Shown one piece after another: positions 19,717-29,223 of a DNA stretch of 64,000 nt. Numbering within the stretch: position 1 is the stretch's first letter; each line of letters starts with the position of its first letter. The position numbers and the translations under genes were made by a program. This DNA comes from Anaerobiospirillum succiniciproducens DSM 6400. GTDB lineage: Bacteria; Pseudomonadota; Gammaproteobacteria; Enterobacterales; Succinivibrionaceae. The notes beneath the pieces were generated by a model. That model had not been told where the DNA came from. It ran no database searches and saw nothing but the letters and a program-made list of their open reading frames with translations. Location: positions 33,410 to 97,409 of the forward strand of contig NZ_KI519513.1 in the NCBI RefSeq assembly GCF_000482845.1, in the 5' to 3' direction.

Positions 19717-21852
19717 CTATTGAGCTTGGGCTGCCTCAAGCTCATCATTGAGCTCTAGCCAGCGCTCCTCGCACTCTTCTTTCTCGCTAGTGAGCTTAGC
19801 ACGCTCTAAGATCAGAGCTTCAAGTTCTTCCTTGCCACTCTCATATAAAGATGAATCAGCCATACGCTCATCAATCTCTGCTAAGCGCTCATCAATGGCA
19901 GCCATCTGCTTTTCTTCTTTTTCAATCTTGAGCTTGATTGGACGCAGTGCAGCACGCTTTTGCGCCTCAAGCTGCTTTTGCTCTTTACTCTTGTAAGAGC
20001 TAGTAGAACTTGAGCTGCTATTAGTGCTAGTACCCTGAGCATTTGAGCTTTTGGCTGCAGAAGTATTTTTACCATTAGCCTCAGCAGCTGCAGCTTGTTG
20101 CTGTTCTCTAAACTCACGGGCACGACGCAGCAAGAACTCTTGATAATCATTAAGATCACCTAAAAACTCGCTCACCTTACCAGAATCTACTAACCACAGC
20201 TTATCCGCAATAGCCTCGACTAAGTGGCGATCGTGGGATACTAAGACTAATGCACCTGAGTATGAGGCTAAAGCAACTGACAATGCCTCACGCATTTCAA
20301 GATCTAAGTGGTTGGTAGGCTCGTCAAGTAAGAGTAAGTTTGGCTTTTGATAAGCAATTAAAGCTAAAGCCAGACGTGCTTGCTCACCACCTGACATGGT
20401 GCCAACCTTATCAAAAACCTTATCGCCCTTAAAAGCAAATGAGCCTAAGAAGGTGCGTAAGTCTTTTTCCTTAGCATCAGGATCAACACGCCATAAATGC
20501 CACAGAGCATTTTGATCTTCGTTTAATGACTCGAGCTCATGCTGAGCAAAGTAACCAATCTTAATGCCCTTACCGATGAGTACTTCACCACTTACAGGCT
20601 TAAGATCGCCAACTAAGGTCTTAATGAGAGTGGATTTACCTTGACCATTCTTACCTAACAGGGCAATACGATCGCCGCTTAAGAGCTCAAGATTAACCTT
20701 GTGTAAGATGACATTGTTCTCTTGAATAATCTCATGCTTAAAAGGTGCATCCATCTCGTCTGCATCGTTCTCAAGCATGACTACGCTATCGCCATCTGTA
20801 CTTGCCTGAGCTGACGCAGCGGCATTGACCTTATCAGACTGTGCTGCTGCAGCTTTTAACGCTGCAATCTGTGCTGCATCAATATGATAGCCTGCATCAA
20901 GCTCCTTTAAGGAGGCAATCACTTGTGGGGTACGCTCAGGCTCAGGGAATGAGAAGGAGAATGGAGACTCTTCTTGAGTAACAGCAGTTAGCTGCATTCT
21001 ATCCATTGCCTTAATGAGAGACTGAGCTTGCTTTGCCTTACTTGCTTTATAGCGGAAGCGATCAACAAACTTCTGCATATTGGCTAAGATCGCCTCTTCA
21101 CGACGACGAGCTGATTTTTGTGCACGAATCTTTTCAGCACGCAGACGCTCGTAATCAGAGTAGTTACCGGTATACAGTACTACCTTACCCTCTTCAAAAT
21201 GCAGAATATGATCAGCAAAGGAGTCTAAGAAATCACGATCGTGGGAGATACATAAGAGTGTGCCTTCATAGCTACGCAAGTAGTTTTGTAAGAACAGCAC
21301 AGTATCTAAATCAAGGTGGTTAGTTGGCTCGTCAAGTAAGAGTAAGTCAGACTTATAAATCAGCGCTTGAGCTAGGTTTAAACGCATACGCCAACCGCCT
21401 GAAAACTCTTTAACTGGTTTATCAAGCTCATCAGGGCTAAAACCTAAGCCAAGCAGTAACGATCCAGTTCGTGCCTTTAAAGTCCAATAGCCTGCAATGC
21501 CAAGCTCATCTTCAACTAAGGCAATCTTTTCACCCAAGTTAGAGGCATAGGCAGCCTCACGACGCTTTAAGAGCTCTTGTACAGTCTTATCACCCTGCAT
21601 GACATAGTCCATAGCAGAGATACTTAAGGCTGGAGTCTTCTGTGCTACTGCAGCAATCTTTAAGTTCTTAGGCACGCTAATAGAACCAAGCTCAGGAGCA
21701 AGCTCACCTTGAATAGCAGCAAACAAGGTAGACTTACCGCAGCCGTTGCGTCCGATAATACCGACCTTTTGGCCAGCTAAAACTGTGGCACTAGCTCCTT
21801 CGATAAGAACCTTGGAGCCACGCATAATCGTTAAATCTTGTAATGAAATCAT
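19717..21852 (-). CDS. yheS: ABC-F ATPase, YheS type
   Basis: This 711-residue soluble protein has two ABC domains. Walker A motifs are GRNGCGKST (about residue 35) and GKNGQGKST. Each domain has an SGG signature (SGGWRMRLNLAQAL; SGGEQARLALAL) and LLLDEPTNHLDL. ABC-F proteins bind the ribosomal E site and rescue or regulate stalled translation; sequence and domain order match E. coli YheS. The linker between the domains carries about 60 extra low-complexity residues (Ala-rich, then acidic) not seen in E. coli. A charged coiled-coil tail follows the second ABC domain, preceded by a Ser-rich patch. Confidence 0.93.
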   Translation of the reverse strand: MISLQDLTIMRGSKVLIEGASATVLAGQKVGIIGRNGCGKSTLFAAIQGELAPELGSISVPKNLKIAAVAQKTPALSISAMDYVMQGDKTVQELLKRREAAYASNLGEKIALVEDELGIAGYWTLKARTGSLLLGLGFSPDELDKPVKEFSGGWRMRLNLAQALIYKSDLLLLDEPTNHLDLDTVLFLQNYLRSYEGTLLCISHDRDFLDSFADHILHFEEGKVVLYTGNYSDYERLRAEKIRAQKSARRREEAILANMQKFVDRFRYKASKAKQAQSLIKAMDRMQLTAVTQEESPFSFSFPEPERTPQVIASLKELDAGYHIDAAQIAALKAAAAQSDKVNAAASAQASTDGDSVVMLENDADEMDAPFKHEIIQENNVILHKVNLELLSGDRIALLGKNGQGKSTLIKTLVGDLKPVSGEVLIGKGIKIGYFAQHELESLNEDQNALWHLWRVDPDAKEKDLRTFLGSFAFKGDKVFDKVGTMSGGEQARLALALIAYQKPNLLLLDEPTNHLDLEMREALSVALASYSGALVLVSHDRHLVEAIADKLWLVDSGKVSEFLGDLNDYQEFLLRRAREFREQQQAAAAEANGKNTSAAKSSNAQGTSTNSSSSSTSSYKSKEQKQLEAQKRAALRPIKLKIEKEEKQMAAIDERLAEIDERMADSSLYESGKEELEALILERAKLTSEKEECEERWLELNDELEAAQAQ

Positions 21853-22552
21853 AATTTTCTTACTTCACGCAACGCTAATAACTGCAACCTAAAAGTAGCC
21901 GCAAGATCCTATCACATAAGGCCTAAAACATCACCGTTTTAGCGACCTTATACAATAATCCTCCCCATAAACCAAAAGATCATTATGAAGCCAAAGAGGC
22001 TACACTTCTCATAAAGCGCTTGTTAGCTTTGCCATGCCCTTTGACCCCATAACCGACATCCGCCGTTAATCAAGAAGTCAAGGTATACATGAAAACTATC
22101 GACAGGCAGGCTGGCAAGCAAGCAAGCAAGCAAGCTAATGCCGCCACGCTAGAGTCATCTTTGAGATTCATATTGCCATTGCTATGGAAAGATTTGGCTT
22201 AAGGATTAGGCTGGAGGGATTTTGCTAAATGGTAGCTGGTACTCACCAGCCATGGCTTGTATGGGATATGGCTCAATGGGCCATTTGTAAGCTTGGCAAT
22301 GTAATGAAAACTCAAAAGATCAGGGACAAAAGACTTAGCTATACGGCTAGCTAATGTGATGGGAAAATCTAGCTTTGAGGTCTGGCTTATGTGCTCATGT
22401 CCATAGGCATTTGCTTGTGCCTATGAACTTGAGGAGGCATTTGCTAAGGTAAGTGCTGCAGCTTGACAGAACAGATGACGCTGCAAATGATGATGCTGCA
22501 GCTTATGGCGCTGCGTGGGGAGTTTGGTGCAGCGCTGATTATGTGTTGCTAC
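21853..22552. other. Spacer between yheS and the LpoB-like gene
   Basis: No gene is visible. It holds a GCAA tetranucleotide tract (22114-22135) and, near 22450-22530, loosely repeated TGCTGCAGCTT-type segments. Confidence 0.6.
22114..22135. repeat. Tetranucleotide repeat (GCAA)5
   Basis: Five perfect GCAA units and a partial one lie in non-coding DNA about 260 bases upstream of yheS. Confidence 0.9.
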
Positions 22553-23587
22553 CTACTCGCTTAAGCGACGGAAGGTCTGGCTTAAAGTAATGCCATCTTC
22601 AGTGCGGATAATACGTAAGGTTAAGGCTGCCTTACCACCAGTCTTCTTAATTTGGGAGACTACTAAGTATGGGATTGATGAAGCACGGCACTGATGAATG
22701 AGGTTTGGCAAAATGGTAGCTGAGCCGATGTTCTGTGAAATGATGTTGCTTAAGTTAGTGGTTGCAGGCACTACAGTAAAAGTCTGAGAATCAGCTAAGC
22801 CATCTTCAATGGAGTAGCTCAAATCACGAATGCAGTCTTGGTACTCTCTATCTACGATAGTTGGAGCTACGTACATATTGCCGCTTTCAGCACGTAAACG
22901 AGCAGAGAGCTCCTTAATAAGAGCACGAGCAAGACCAGTGGCCTCAGCATTTAAGGAAGTGGAGCAAGAGCTGTTAGTTGAGAGCTCTTCAACAGCAACA
23001 TATGGACGGTTGTTTTGCTGTTGCTGCTGATACATGCCGTTTTGGCTTGGATTCATGCCATTTTGGCTTGGGTTCATGCCATTTTGGCTTGAGTTCATGC
23101 CCTGCTGTTGATTTTGAGCAAGCATGCCTTGATTGCCTTGCTGCATTGCAGCGCCGGATATACCATCAATTTGCTGAGAAGGCATCTGATCGTAGCCAGT
23201 AAGTAAGGTCTCGCCACCTTCAACAGTACCTTGTACCTCGCTTACAGAGCTGTATGGATCAGCTGAGCCTAACATGGCATTGTTTGAAAAGGAGGCATCC
23301 TCTAAACGATCGCTTAGAGCTACATTTTTACGCACGGCATTTGGATTAGTCTCCATGGTGACTGGACCGTAAGCATCTGGAGACAGGCCTAACATCTCGG
23401 CATTAGCCATATCAGGAGCATTTTCATAGCCATCAGCTTGTTTCTTCTCTTGCTCGCTTACTGCAGCTTCTGCCTTTGGCGCAGGATCATTCTTATTAGC
23501 ACCAGAGAGCATGTCATCAATACTGTTACAGCCACTGAGGCTTGAGACGAGTAATGCTAGAGCAGAGAGAACAACAACCTTCTTCAT
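22553..23587 (-). CDS. Lipoprotein, possibly LpoB-like (PBP1b activator family)
   Basis: This 344-residue protein has a lipoprotein signal ending in the lipobox LSGC (Cys at about residue 21). Residues 22-190 are polar low-complexity, including three NGMNPSQ-type heptads and Gln-rich stretches. The C-terminal 150 residues look like the LpoB/CsgG-like fold: a conserved opening PYVAVEEL, then ALIKELSARL, FTVVPA, ASSIPYLVVSQI and LTLRIIRTEDG. LpoB proteins activate the peptidoglycan synthase PBP1b from the outer membrane through a long flexible N-terminal region, which this gene also has. Homology is weak, so the role is tentative. I chose the start at 23587 because it puts a typical MKK signal peptide first. 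Confidence 0.6.
   Translation of the reverse strand: MKKVVVLSALALLVSSLSGCNSIDDMLSGANKNDPAPKAEAAVSEQEKKQADGYENAPDMANAEMLGLSPDAYGPVTMETNPNAVRKNVALSDRLEDASFSNNAMLGSADPYSSVSEVQGTVEGGETLLTGYDQMPSQQIDGISGAAMQQGNQGMLAQNQQQGMNSSQNGMNPSQNGMNPSQNGMYQQQQQNNRPYVAVEELSTNSSCSTSLNAEATGLARALIKELSARLRAESGNMYVAPTIVDREYQDCIRDLSYSIEDGLADSQTFTVVPATTNLSNIISQNIGSATILPNLIHQCRASSIPYLVVSQIKKTGGKAALTLRIIRTEDGITLSQTFRRLSE
23034..23101 (-). repeat. 21-bp coding tandem repeat (NGMNPSQ heptads)
   Basis: Three near-identical 21-bp units containing CCATTTTGGCTTG (plus strand) encode heptads in the disordered part of the lipoprotein. Confidence 0.85.
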
Positions 23588-23861
23588 AAAAACACAACCT
23601 GATAGAACAGCCCGAAATTCAAAACTTAGGCACACGTGTTTGCTTAATTAGCTATCAACTAAGAAAGTGCCATCAAGAGATTAGCCAAGTGCTAACCAAT
23701 AAAAATAAGAAACTATGCACCCAAGCTCGGGTACATTACCCATAATGATAGCGTCTAAATCATAGTTTGTCCTTAGTAGCTTAAGAGCGGCTCATTATGG
23801 ACTTTAGGCAATGGTCACGCATGATAAACCATTGCCTTAATTAATATTAAAGCAAATACTC

Positions 23862-24218
23862 TTACTTCTGTGGGAAGCCTAAACCACCGAGCTTACCGCC
23901 AGCTAAGAGGTGCATGTGGATGTGAGGAACTTCCTGACCGCCATCTGGGCCGCAGTTAACGATTAAGCGGTAGCCTGACTTGTCTACGCCTAAATCAGTA
24001 GCGATCTTCTTAGCGATGATAAAGAGGCGACCTAACATCTGCTCATCCTCTGCCTCAACGTCTGAAACAGTTGGAATTGGCTTGTTAGTAACGATTAAGA
24101 TGTGGTGGTCAGTCTTAGGAGCAATGTCCTTAAAAGCAGTTACGAGATCGTCGTGGTAAATGATCTCTGATGGAATGTCGCCGTTAATGATCTTTGTAAA
24201 AATGGTTTCTTCGGCCAT
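23862..24218 (-). CDS. hinT: HIT-family purine nucleoside phosphoramidase HinT
   Basis: This 118-residue protein of the histidine-triad family hydrolyses AMP-lysine and related phosphoramidates. The HxHxH triad is at residues 99, 101 and 103 ([11 protein letters not shown]), and the N-terminus [21 protein letters not shown] is typical. Length matches bacterial HinT. GGTGGG lies upstream of the ATG. It is probably monocistronic. Confidence 0.95.
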   Translation of the reverse strand: MAEETIFTKIINGDIPSEIIYHDDLVTAFKDIAPKTDHHILIVTNKPIPTVSDVEAEDEQMLGRLFIIAKKIATDLGVDKSGYRLIVNCGPDGGQEVPHIHMHLLAGGKLGGLGFPQK

Positions 24219-25076
24219 GATCTGCCCACCTTAATCTGTTTTAATTACCCAGTGCCAGCACAGCAAAGTATGAACTACATAGCTCTCAATCAAGCGCCAC
24301 ACTGTCATTGCCTGGCTTTGCTAAAGGTAATGCTAAGTTACAAAAATAATTTAGGTCATAACAACCCGCCTCTATTATAGCAAAGCAACCTCGTCTAATT
24401 GCCCTGCTGCTACATTGTGCAGCATGAGCTCACATAAGTTCGTTTTCATAGCCAGATATATACACCCGCTATCAGTGCGATCCTCGTTTTGAACATAGGC
24501 CATAGCGATACAGCAACTAGCTTTATCTTGAATATGCTCCGCCTACGAACACAGCTAAGATGCAAACACGCTATGAGCGTTCTGAGATAATAATCTGCTG
24601 CTTATGATGCTTGCGGTGCTGGTGAACTACAGCCATTGCACGCCTGTGAGATCGTGGCAATGAGGATCATCCTCCAAACATATTTGCTAAAGATCACGAC
24701 AGACAAACTTCCATTGCTCTAAAGCCATGAGCCACAAATAGCGCACAAACACGATATTTATCAGCTTTAACAAAAAGCAAGATCGAAATTAACTAAATAT
24801 TTTTTACCTAGTGTAAAGCTGATGCATTAGGGCTTTCAAAATACAAACGCCGTATCTTTGGGGCTTTGCGTCATTGGACTTTTGGCTAGCCATTTTGCTA
24901 CTATTTGTTGCAATCTTTTCTCAACAAGATTAGATCAGTAACTTACAAATGGCTTAAATATGCGTTTTGTATTTTAAGCCGCATAAGGCAGCTAGTATGC
25001 AATAAAGCTCATGTTTAGAGCTTAAGAGAGTGCATCAGAGCTGCTCTTTAGTTTAGTTGTATACAAGGACATGCTA
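24219..25076. other. Spacer between hinT and the NrdD-tail gene
   Basis: 858 bases with no recognisable gene or repeat. It should contain the divergent promoters of hinT and of the plus-strand gene at 25077. Confidence 0.55.
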
Positions 25077-25256
25077 ATGGTCACCAGACTAAAAGCCGTT
25101 AATGGTGTTGTAGGCGAAGGCGTTAAGTTTGATCGCATTCGTCGTGTAACCGGTTACCTCGTAGGTACCTTAGATCGTTTCAACGATGGTAAGCGTGCTG
25201 AGGTTAATGAGCGCGTTAAGCACACTTTTGATAAGTTCACTAAGACCGACAACTAA
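25077..25256 (+). CDS. Stand-alone glycyl-radical domain resembling the NrdD C-terminus
   Basis: This 59-residue protein aligns with the last 30 or so residues of class III anaerobic ribonucleotide reductase. The E. coli NrdD end has RRVCGYL, FNAGK, EEV and RVKH; here the order is RRVTGYL, FNDGK, AEV and RVKH. In NrdD the glycine of RVxGYL carries the glycyl radical; here it would be Gly26. The NrdD zinc-binding Cys pairs that precede this loop are absent, and there is no catalytic barrel. AAGGAC lies 6 bases before the ATG at 25077 (an ATG six bases earlier is too close). A terminator follows, so it is an independent gene. Its role as a replaceable radical domain, like GrcA/YfiD for pyruvate formate-lyase, is inference. 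Confidence 0.75.
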   Translation: MVTRLKAVNGVVGEGVKFDRIRRVTGYLVGTLDRFNDGKRAEVNERVKHTFDKFTKTDN

Positions 25257-25943
25257 ACGCTTCATTTTTGAAGATCAGCGCCTAGCTGTCACACGACAAA
25301 TCAATGTCATAAAGGGCCCGATAAGGGCCTTTTTACTTTCTGCAACACGCATCTACTCGCAAGCAATCTACCCTTCACACCATCTTGCCATTACACAGCG
25401 CCCGCCCCATCAATTTATTCATTGATCCAAATTTTTTTACCGTACTCTTTTGTAAGATCGCTACTAGTAACCACAAAGATCACTATCTTGATACCAGGTT
25501 CACAACCACTCTTGGCTAGTTCTTGAGCAGTTTACTAAGCCGTTCCCCACAAAATACAAAACATATCCACTTATATTGATCGCGACAAACTAAAGGTTGC
25601 ACTAGCGTGCTCTCAATAATGCCCTTAAGCTGGCGGTGGCTGACTTGGTCTTTTGTTTGTTTAGTTACGCTATAGCTGAGCGTCGAGCTTTTGGTGTTTG
25701 TGCTGTCTTTGCTGTCTGTGATCGAGCTTGTATCGTGCTGTTAAGACTATTGCAATGGCTACACATGGATTTGATGAAGCGATGAGGTGATGTGATGTTA
25801 TGGGATTTTGCCTGGGGTTGGACTTGAATGGAGATGCTGAGGTGGGATTTTAAAAACGAACAGGCGCAAGTGCCTGTTCGTTGGTTTAAGCAAATTGATT
25901 AAGTGAGCTTTCGGTTTGCTTAAAACTTAAGTTGAGTCGTTAA
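25257..25943. other. Spacer after the NrdD-tail gene
   Basis: Apart from the terminator at 25312-25335 I see nothing in this stretch. A 79-codon frame at 25186-25425 crosses that terminator and is not credible. Confidence 0.6.
25312..25335 (+). terminator. Terminator of the NrdD-tail gene
   Basis: The stem AAAGGGCCC/GGGCCTTTT with loop ATA-type GATAA and five T residues lies 56 bases after the stop codon. Confidence 0.85.
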
Positions 25944-26162
25944 CTACTGCTTGTTGCGCATCATGCCCATGCCCATACCGCAGGCACGACCAGCAACAGC
26001 AACACCACCAACCTTAGCAGCTAAGCCTAAGATTTCCTTGGCAACAGTAGCCTTGTCACCGTTCTTAACGTCGGTATTCATGTAGCGATATGCAGCATAG
26101 CCAGCTACAAAGCCAAGCGCAACACCGGCAAGAAAGGTCTTGTTAGAAAGCAAGGTGAACAT
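25944..26162 (-). CDS. Small glycine-zipper membrane protein
   Basis: This 72-residue protein has one N-terminal transmembrane helix with a GxxxGxxxG zipper (Gly13, 17, 21) and a second Gly/Ala-rich segment (about 45-60). It ends in a Met-rich tail around CGMGMGMM that could bind metal. It is the last gene of the minus-strand group containing an atypical P1B ATPase and HMA_2-like proteins. It shares the zipper and a GYxxY ending of the helix with the next gene upstream. Small glycine-zipper membrane proteins accompany the ATPase in ferrosome loci as I recall them; membership here is inference. Confidence 0.75.
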   Translation of the reverse strand: MFTLLSNKTFLAGVALGFVAGYAAYRYMNTDVKNGDKATVAKEILGLAAKVGGVAVAGRACGMGMGMMRNKQ

Positions 26163-26244
26163 TGATAGTTCCTTTGTTGATTTAACTTAGATTCAAAAGA
26201 TAAGGTCTAGCCTGTTCTTCTGAGCATCTTAATTTAGCTAAAGC

Positions 26245-26529
26245 TTACTTAGCTTCAGCCTGAGCAGTAGCAGCTTCCATCTGAGCCTTCTGCTCAGCGA
26301 TTAAGTCCTCAAGACGCTCTTTTTGAGCCTCAAGCTCTTCAAGAGTCATGGAGCTGCAAGCGCTGCTCTCTTGGCAAGAGCCAGTGTCTTTGCTCTGATC
26401 TTGTGGGCAAATGCCAAGGTTCTTTAAACGTGAGTCAATAGACTCCTTGTTTTGCTCATAGATCTTGTAACCTACGACACCAGCAACAATACCTGCTGCC
26501 AGGCCGATGAAAATGTTTCGATCGATCAT
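26245..26529 (-). CDS. Small glycine-zipper membrane protein with Cys-rich linker and coiled coil
   Basis: The 94 residues comprise an N-terminal transmembrane helix with Gly9, 13 and 17 in GxxxGxxxG spacing, then a linker with three cysteines (CPQD, SCQES, ACSS), then a charged coiled coil from about residue 60 (EELEAQKERLEDLIAEQKAQ). The predicted topology is a membrane anchor with a soluble tail. It lies 82 bases upstream of the smaller zipper protein and 291 bases below the P1B ATPase. The start is supported by GGGG upstream of the ATG. It has no homologue I can name. Confidence 0.75.
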   Translation of the reverse strand: MIDRNIFIGLAAGIVAGVVGYKIYEQNKESIDSRLKNLGICPQDQSKDTGSCQESSACSSMTLEELEAQKERLEDLIAEQKAQMEAATAQAEAK

Positions 26530-26820
26530 GTATATCCCCTGTGCCTACAGCTAAGTAAAGAGATCTTGCTGTAGACGGTTAGAACTGCCACTAACATGAC
26601 AGCAAATGGCGGACTTGCGTCCAAAAGTAGCTACTGCAAAGCAGTAGACTAACTATTCTGTTGCATGCGCCACCTAGCTAAGAGGCCTATGGCTTGCTTT
26701 TCCTTTAGCTTTAGATTGGCCTTAGGCTTTAGCTTGCACTGGCGGTGATGCATAGCGCGGCGCTTTATGATGCTGCTATGCATCATGGTTTTACTCAATG
26801 ATGCAGCTAGCAGCGTGGTA

Positions 26821-29223
26821 TTACTCACGGGTCTTTTGTTTGCGCAAGAGACGGGTGGAGTTGAGCACTACGCCTAAGGTTGAGGCGTTATGAATAATGG
26901 ATGAGAACAATGGGTTGATAAAACCTAAAGCACCCATGGTCATCGCTGCAGTATTGATAGCTACGGTGGCGGCAAAGTTCTGCTGCACAATACGCATGGT
27001 ACGCTTGCCAAGAGAGATGAACTCTGGCAGCTTTAATGGATCTTCACTATTGATAGTGACGTCCGCTGTTTCCATAGCAGTATCGGTACAGCCTGAACCC
27101 ATAGCTACACCTACATCGGCATAAGCAAGTGCTGGCGCATCGTTGACGCCATCACCTACCATTAATACCGAAGAGCGACGTTGCGCATCGGTGACAAAAC
27201 CAGCCTTATCCTCTGGCATAACCTCAGCCTCATAACGATCTAGGCCTAATGACTTTGCGATCTGGCTGGCTGTGGTCTTGTTATCACCGGTGAGCATGAC
27301 GATCTCATCTACTCCTGAGTAGCGCAGACGGTTAATAGCACGCTTAAAGTCAGGACGAATTGGATCAGATGACTCAATTACACCGATAAGCTCGCCATTG
27401 GCAGCTACATAGATAAAGGAGCTTGCAGCGCTGCTGCGCTTTTCTTCAAAGTCAGCTACACCGCTAATATCCTTTTCGACCATGAAGCGACGGGAGCCTA
27501 CGATAACCTCACCACCTGGGAAGGATCCGTAACTCTCAATATCTGCCTCAATACCACGTGCAATCACATTGCGGGTTTCAAGATTACGTGGAGAGACTAT
27601 ATTGCGCTCTTTAGCCGCCTCAAGTACTGCAATAGCCATTGGGTGGGATGAATATGCCTCTACAGCTGCAGCTAAAGCTAAGACGGTCTTTTCGTCATAC
27701 TTAGATGTAACGGCGATGTGGTTGATCTCTGGGCGGCCTTTGGTGATGGTGCCAGTCTTATCTAACACCACAGTATCCACAGAAGCAGCCTGTTCAATGA
27801 AGCTACCGCCCTTGACTAAAATGCCATCGCTAGCTAAACGTGAAATAGCAGCTGACATGGCAGTAGCAGTAGAGAGCTTGAGACCACATGAGAAGTCAAT
27901 AAAGAGCATGTTTAACACACGCTGCAGATCTCTAGTGGCCAGATACACTACGGCTGCTGCAATAAAGGACACCGGCACTAAAGATGCGGCCATGCGGTTT
28001 GCATAGTTTTGGATTGGAGCACGACGGGAGTGCGCATCCTCAACCATATGCACGATACGAGCAAGTGAGGTGTCATCACCTACTTTCTCAACTCTGACCT
28101 TGATATCGCCTAGACGAATATTGGTACCAGCAAAAACCTTATCGCCCACTTGCTTGGAGACTGGGGCAGATTCACCGGTGATGGCTGCCTGATCTACAGC
28201 TGCTGAGCCGTGGATAATCTCACCATCAACACAGATTTTTTCACCATTGTGAATACATACGGTCATGCCGGGGCTGATGGAATCTACTGACACCTTACGC
28301 TCAAAGCCATCTGCATCAGGTAGCCATACCTCTTGAGTGTCTAGTGACACTAAATCGGAGATGTTCTTACGGGCACGCTTAGCAGCTAAAGTAGTTAAGC
28401 CCTCAGCAAAGTGCGAAATAGCTAATAAGCTTAAAGATGACTCAGGCTTACCTGCAGCAATAGAAGCTGCAATCGCCGTCACGGTTAAGGTCTCAGCATT
28501 AGGACGCTTTTGAGCAAAGGCCTCTTTAATACCGGAATTTAACAGATCGCGTGACATCCATAAGATAAGACCCGAGCGCAGCCATGAGGTGGCGGTATAT
28601 AAAGTTGGATTGACGCGGCGGACAAGCTCAAAAGCACCTAAGCAGAGCAATGAGCTAATGGCACCGCGCTTGTGCTCTTCGTACTCACGTGAAATCTCAT
28701 CGCCCTTGCTCTCAGAGGAGTTATTGCCAACTACAGCACTAACAAGTGAGGAGAGTAGTCCACGCTTTGCTTGTGGGGCAGCCGCACTTGAACTATGGCC
28801 AGTTACTGCAAATGCATCACCTGCCACCGCAATAGCACTACCTGCTTTGCCAATTAAGTCTTTGATGATATTGGAGTACAGCGCCTTTTGAATGGCAAGA
28901 CGTGAAACCCCATCAGACAGTTGTACCTTAACCATGGAGTTTGCCTTTGAGTAAAAGGCTGATTTAACACCATCTAAGGCACGGAGTTTTGCCTCCAACC
29001 GAGCAGCATCTAAAGAGTGCTCTAAAGTTGGAACCTTATAAGCGACAACTTGCATATTTGCCTCTACAAACCCCCGCAGCAATAAAAAAAACCGTAGCAG
29101 CGAGATTTGGATACATAAGAACCAAATTACAGCTGCTGTTGCGTAACTTACGAGTACCTTCAAGGCGACAGCCATGAAGGCTTGTATCAGATAGTACTCG
29201 TAGAGCCTACGCATCATTACCAT
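26821..29223 (-). CDS. P1B-type ATPase with SCG metal motif (FezB/P1B-6-like)
   Basis: This 800-residue transporter has all P-type ATPase signatures: TGES (349-352), the phosphorylated DKTGT (Asp488), HP (527-528), TGDN and GDGVNDAP (from 690). The metal-site helix that carries CPC in copper and zinc pumps reads DFSCGLKLS (443-451), so the CPx motif is replaced by SCG. The N-terminus has a hydrophobic stretch (1-55) and a degenerate HMA-like domain (about 60-118) without CxxC. The ending HNASTLGVVLNS is typical of the group. SC-motif pumps are classed as P1B-6, and FezB of ferrosome loci belongs there, to my knowledge. Flanking HMA_2-like and zipper proteins support such a role. Metal specificity cannot be read from sequence; iron is the inference. 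Confidence 0.88.
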   Translation of the reverse strand: MVMMRRLYEYYLIQAFMAVALKVLVSYATAAVIWFLCIQISLLRFFLLLRGFVEANMQVVAYKVPTLEHSLDAARLEAKLRALDGVKSAFYSKANSMVKVQLSDGVSRLAIQKALYSNIIKDLIGKAGSAIAVAGDAFAVTGHSSSAAAPQAKRGLLSSLVSAVVGNNSSESKGDEISREYEEHKRGAISSLLCLGAFELVRRVNPTLYTATSWLRSGLILWMSRDLLNSGIKEAFAQKRPNAETLTVTAIAASIAAGKPESSLSLLAISHFAEGLTTLAAKRARKNISDLVSLDTQEVWLPDADGFERKVSVDSISPGMTVCIHNGEKICVDGEIIHGSAAVDQAAITGESAPVSKQVGDKVFAGTNIRLGDIKVRVEKVGDDTSLARIVHMVEDAHSRRAPIQNYANRMAASLVPVSFIAAAVVYLATRDLQRVLNMLFIDFSCGLKLSTATAMSAAISRLASDGILVKGGSFIEQAASVDTVVLDKTGTITKGRPEINHIAVTSKYDEKTVLALAAAVEAYSSHPMAIAVLEAAKERNIVSPRNLETRNVIARGIEADIESYGSFPGGEVIVGSRRFMVEKDISGVADFEEKRSSAASSFIYVAANGELIGVIESSDPIRPDFKRAINRLRYSGVDEIVMLTGDNKTTASQIAKSLGLDRYEAEVMPEDKAGFVTDAQRRSSVLMVGDGVNDAPALAYADVGVAMGSGCTDTAMETADVTINSEDPLKLPEFISLGKRTMRIVQQNFAATVAINTAAMTMGALGFINPLFSSIIHNASTLGVVLNSTRLLRKQKTRE

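Noticed and set aside
25186..25425. 79-codon frame overlapping the NrdD-tail gene
   Set aside because: It overlaps that gene in another frame and runs through its terminator.
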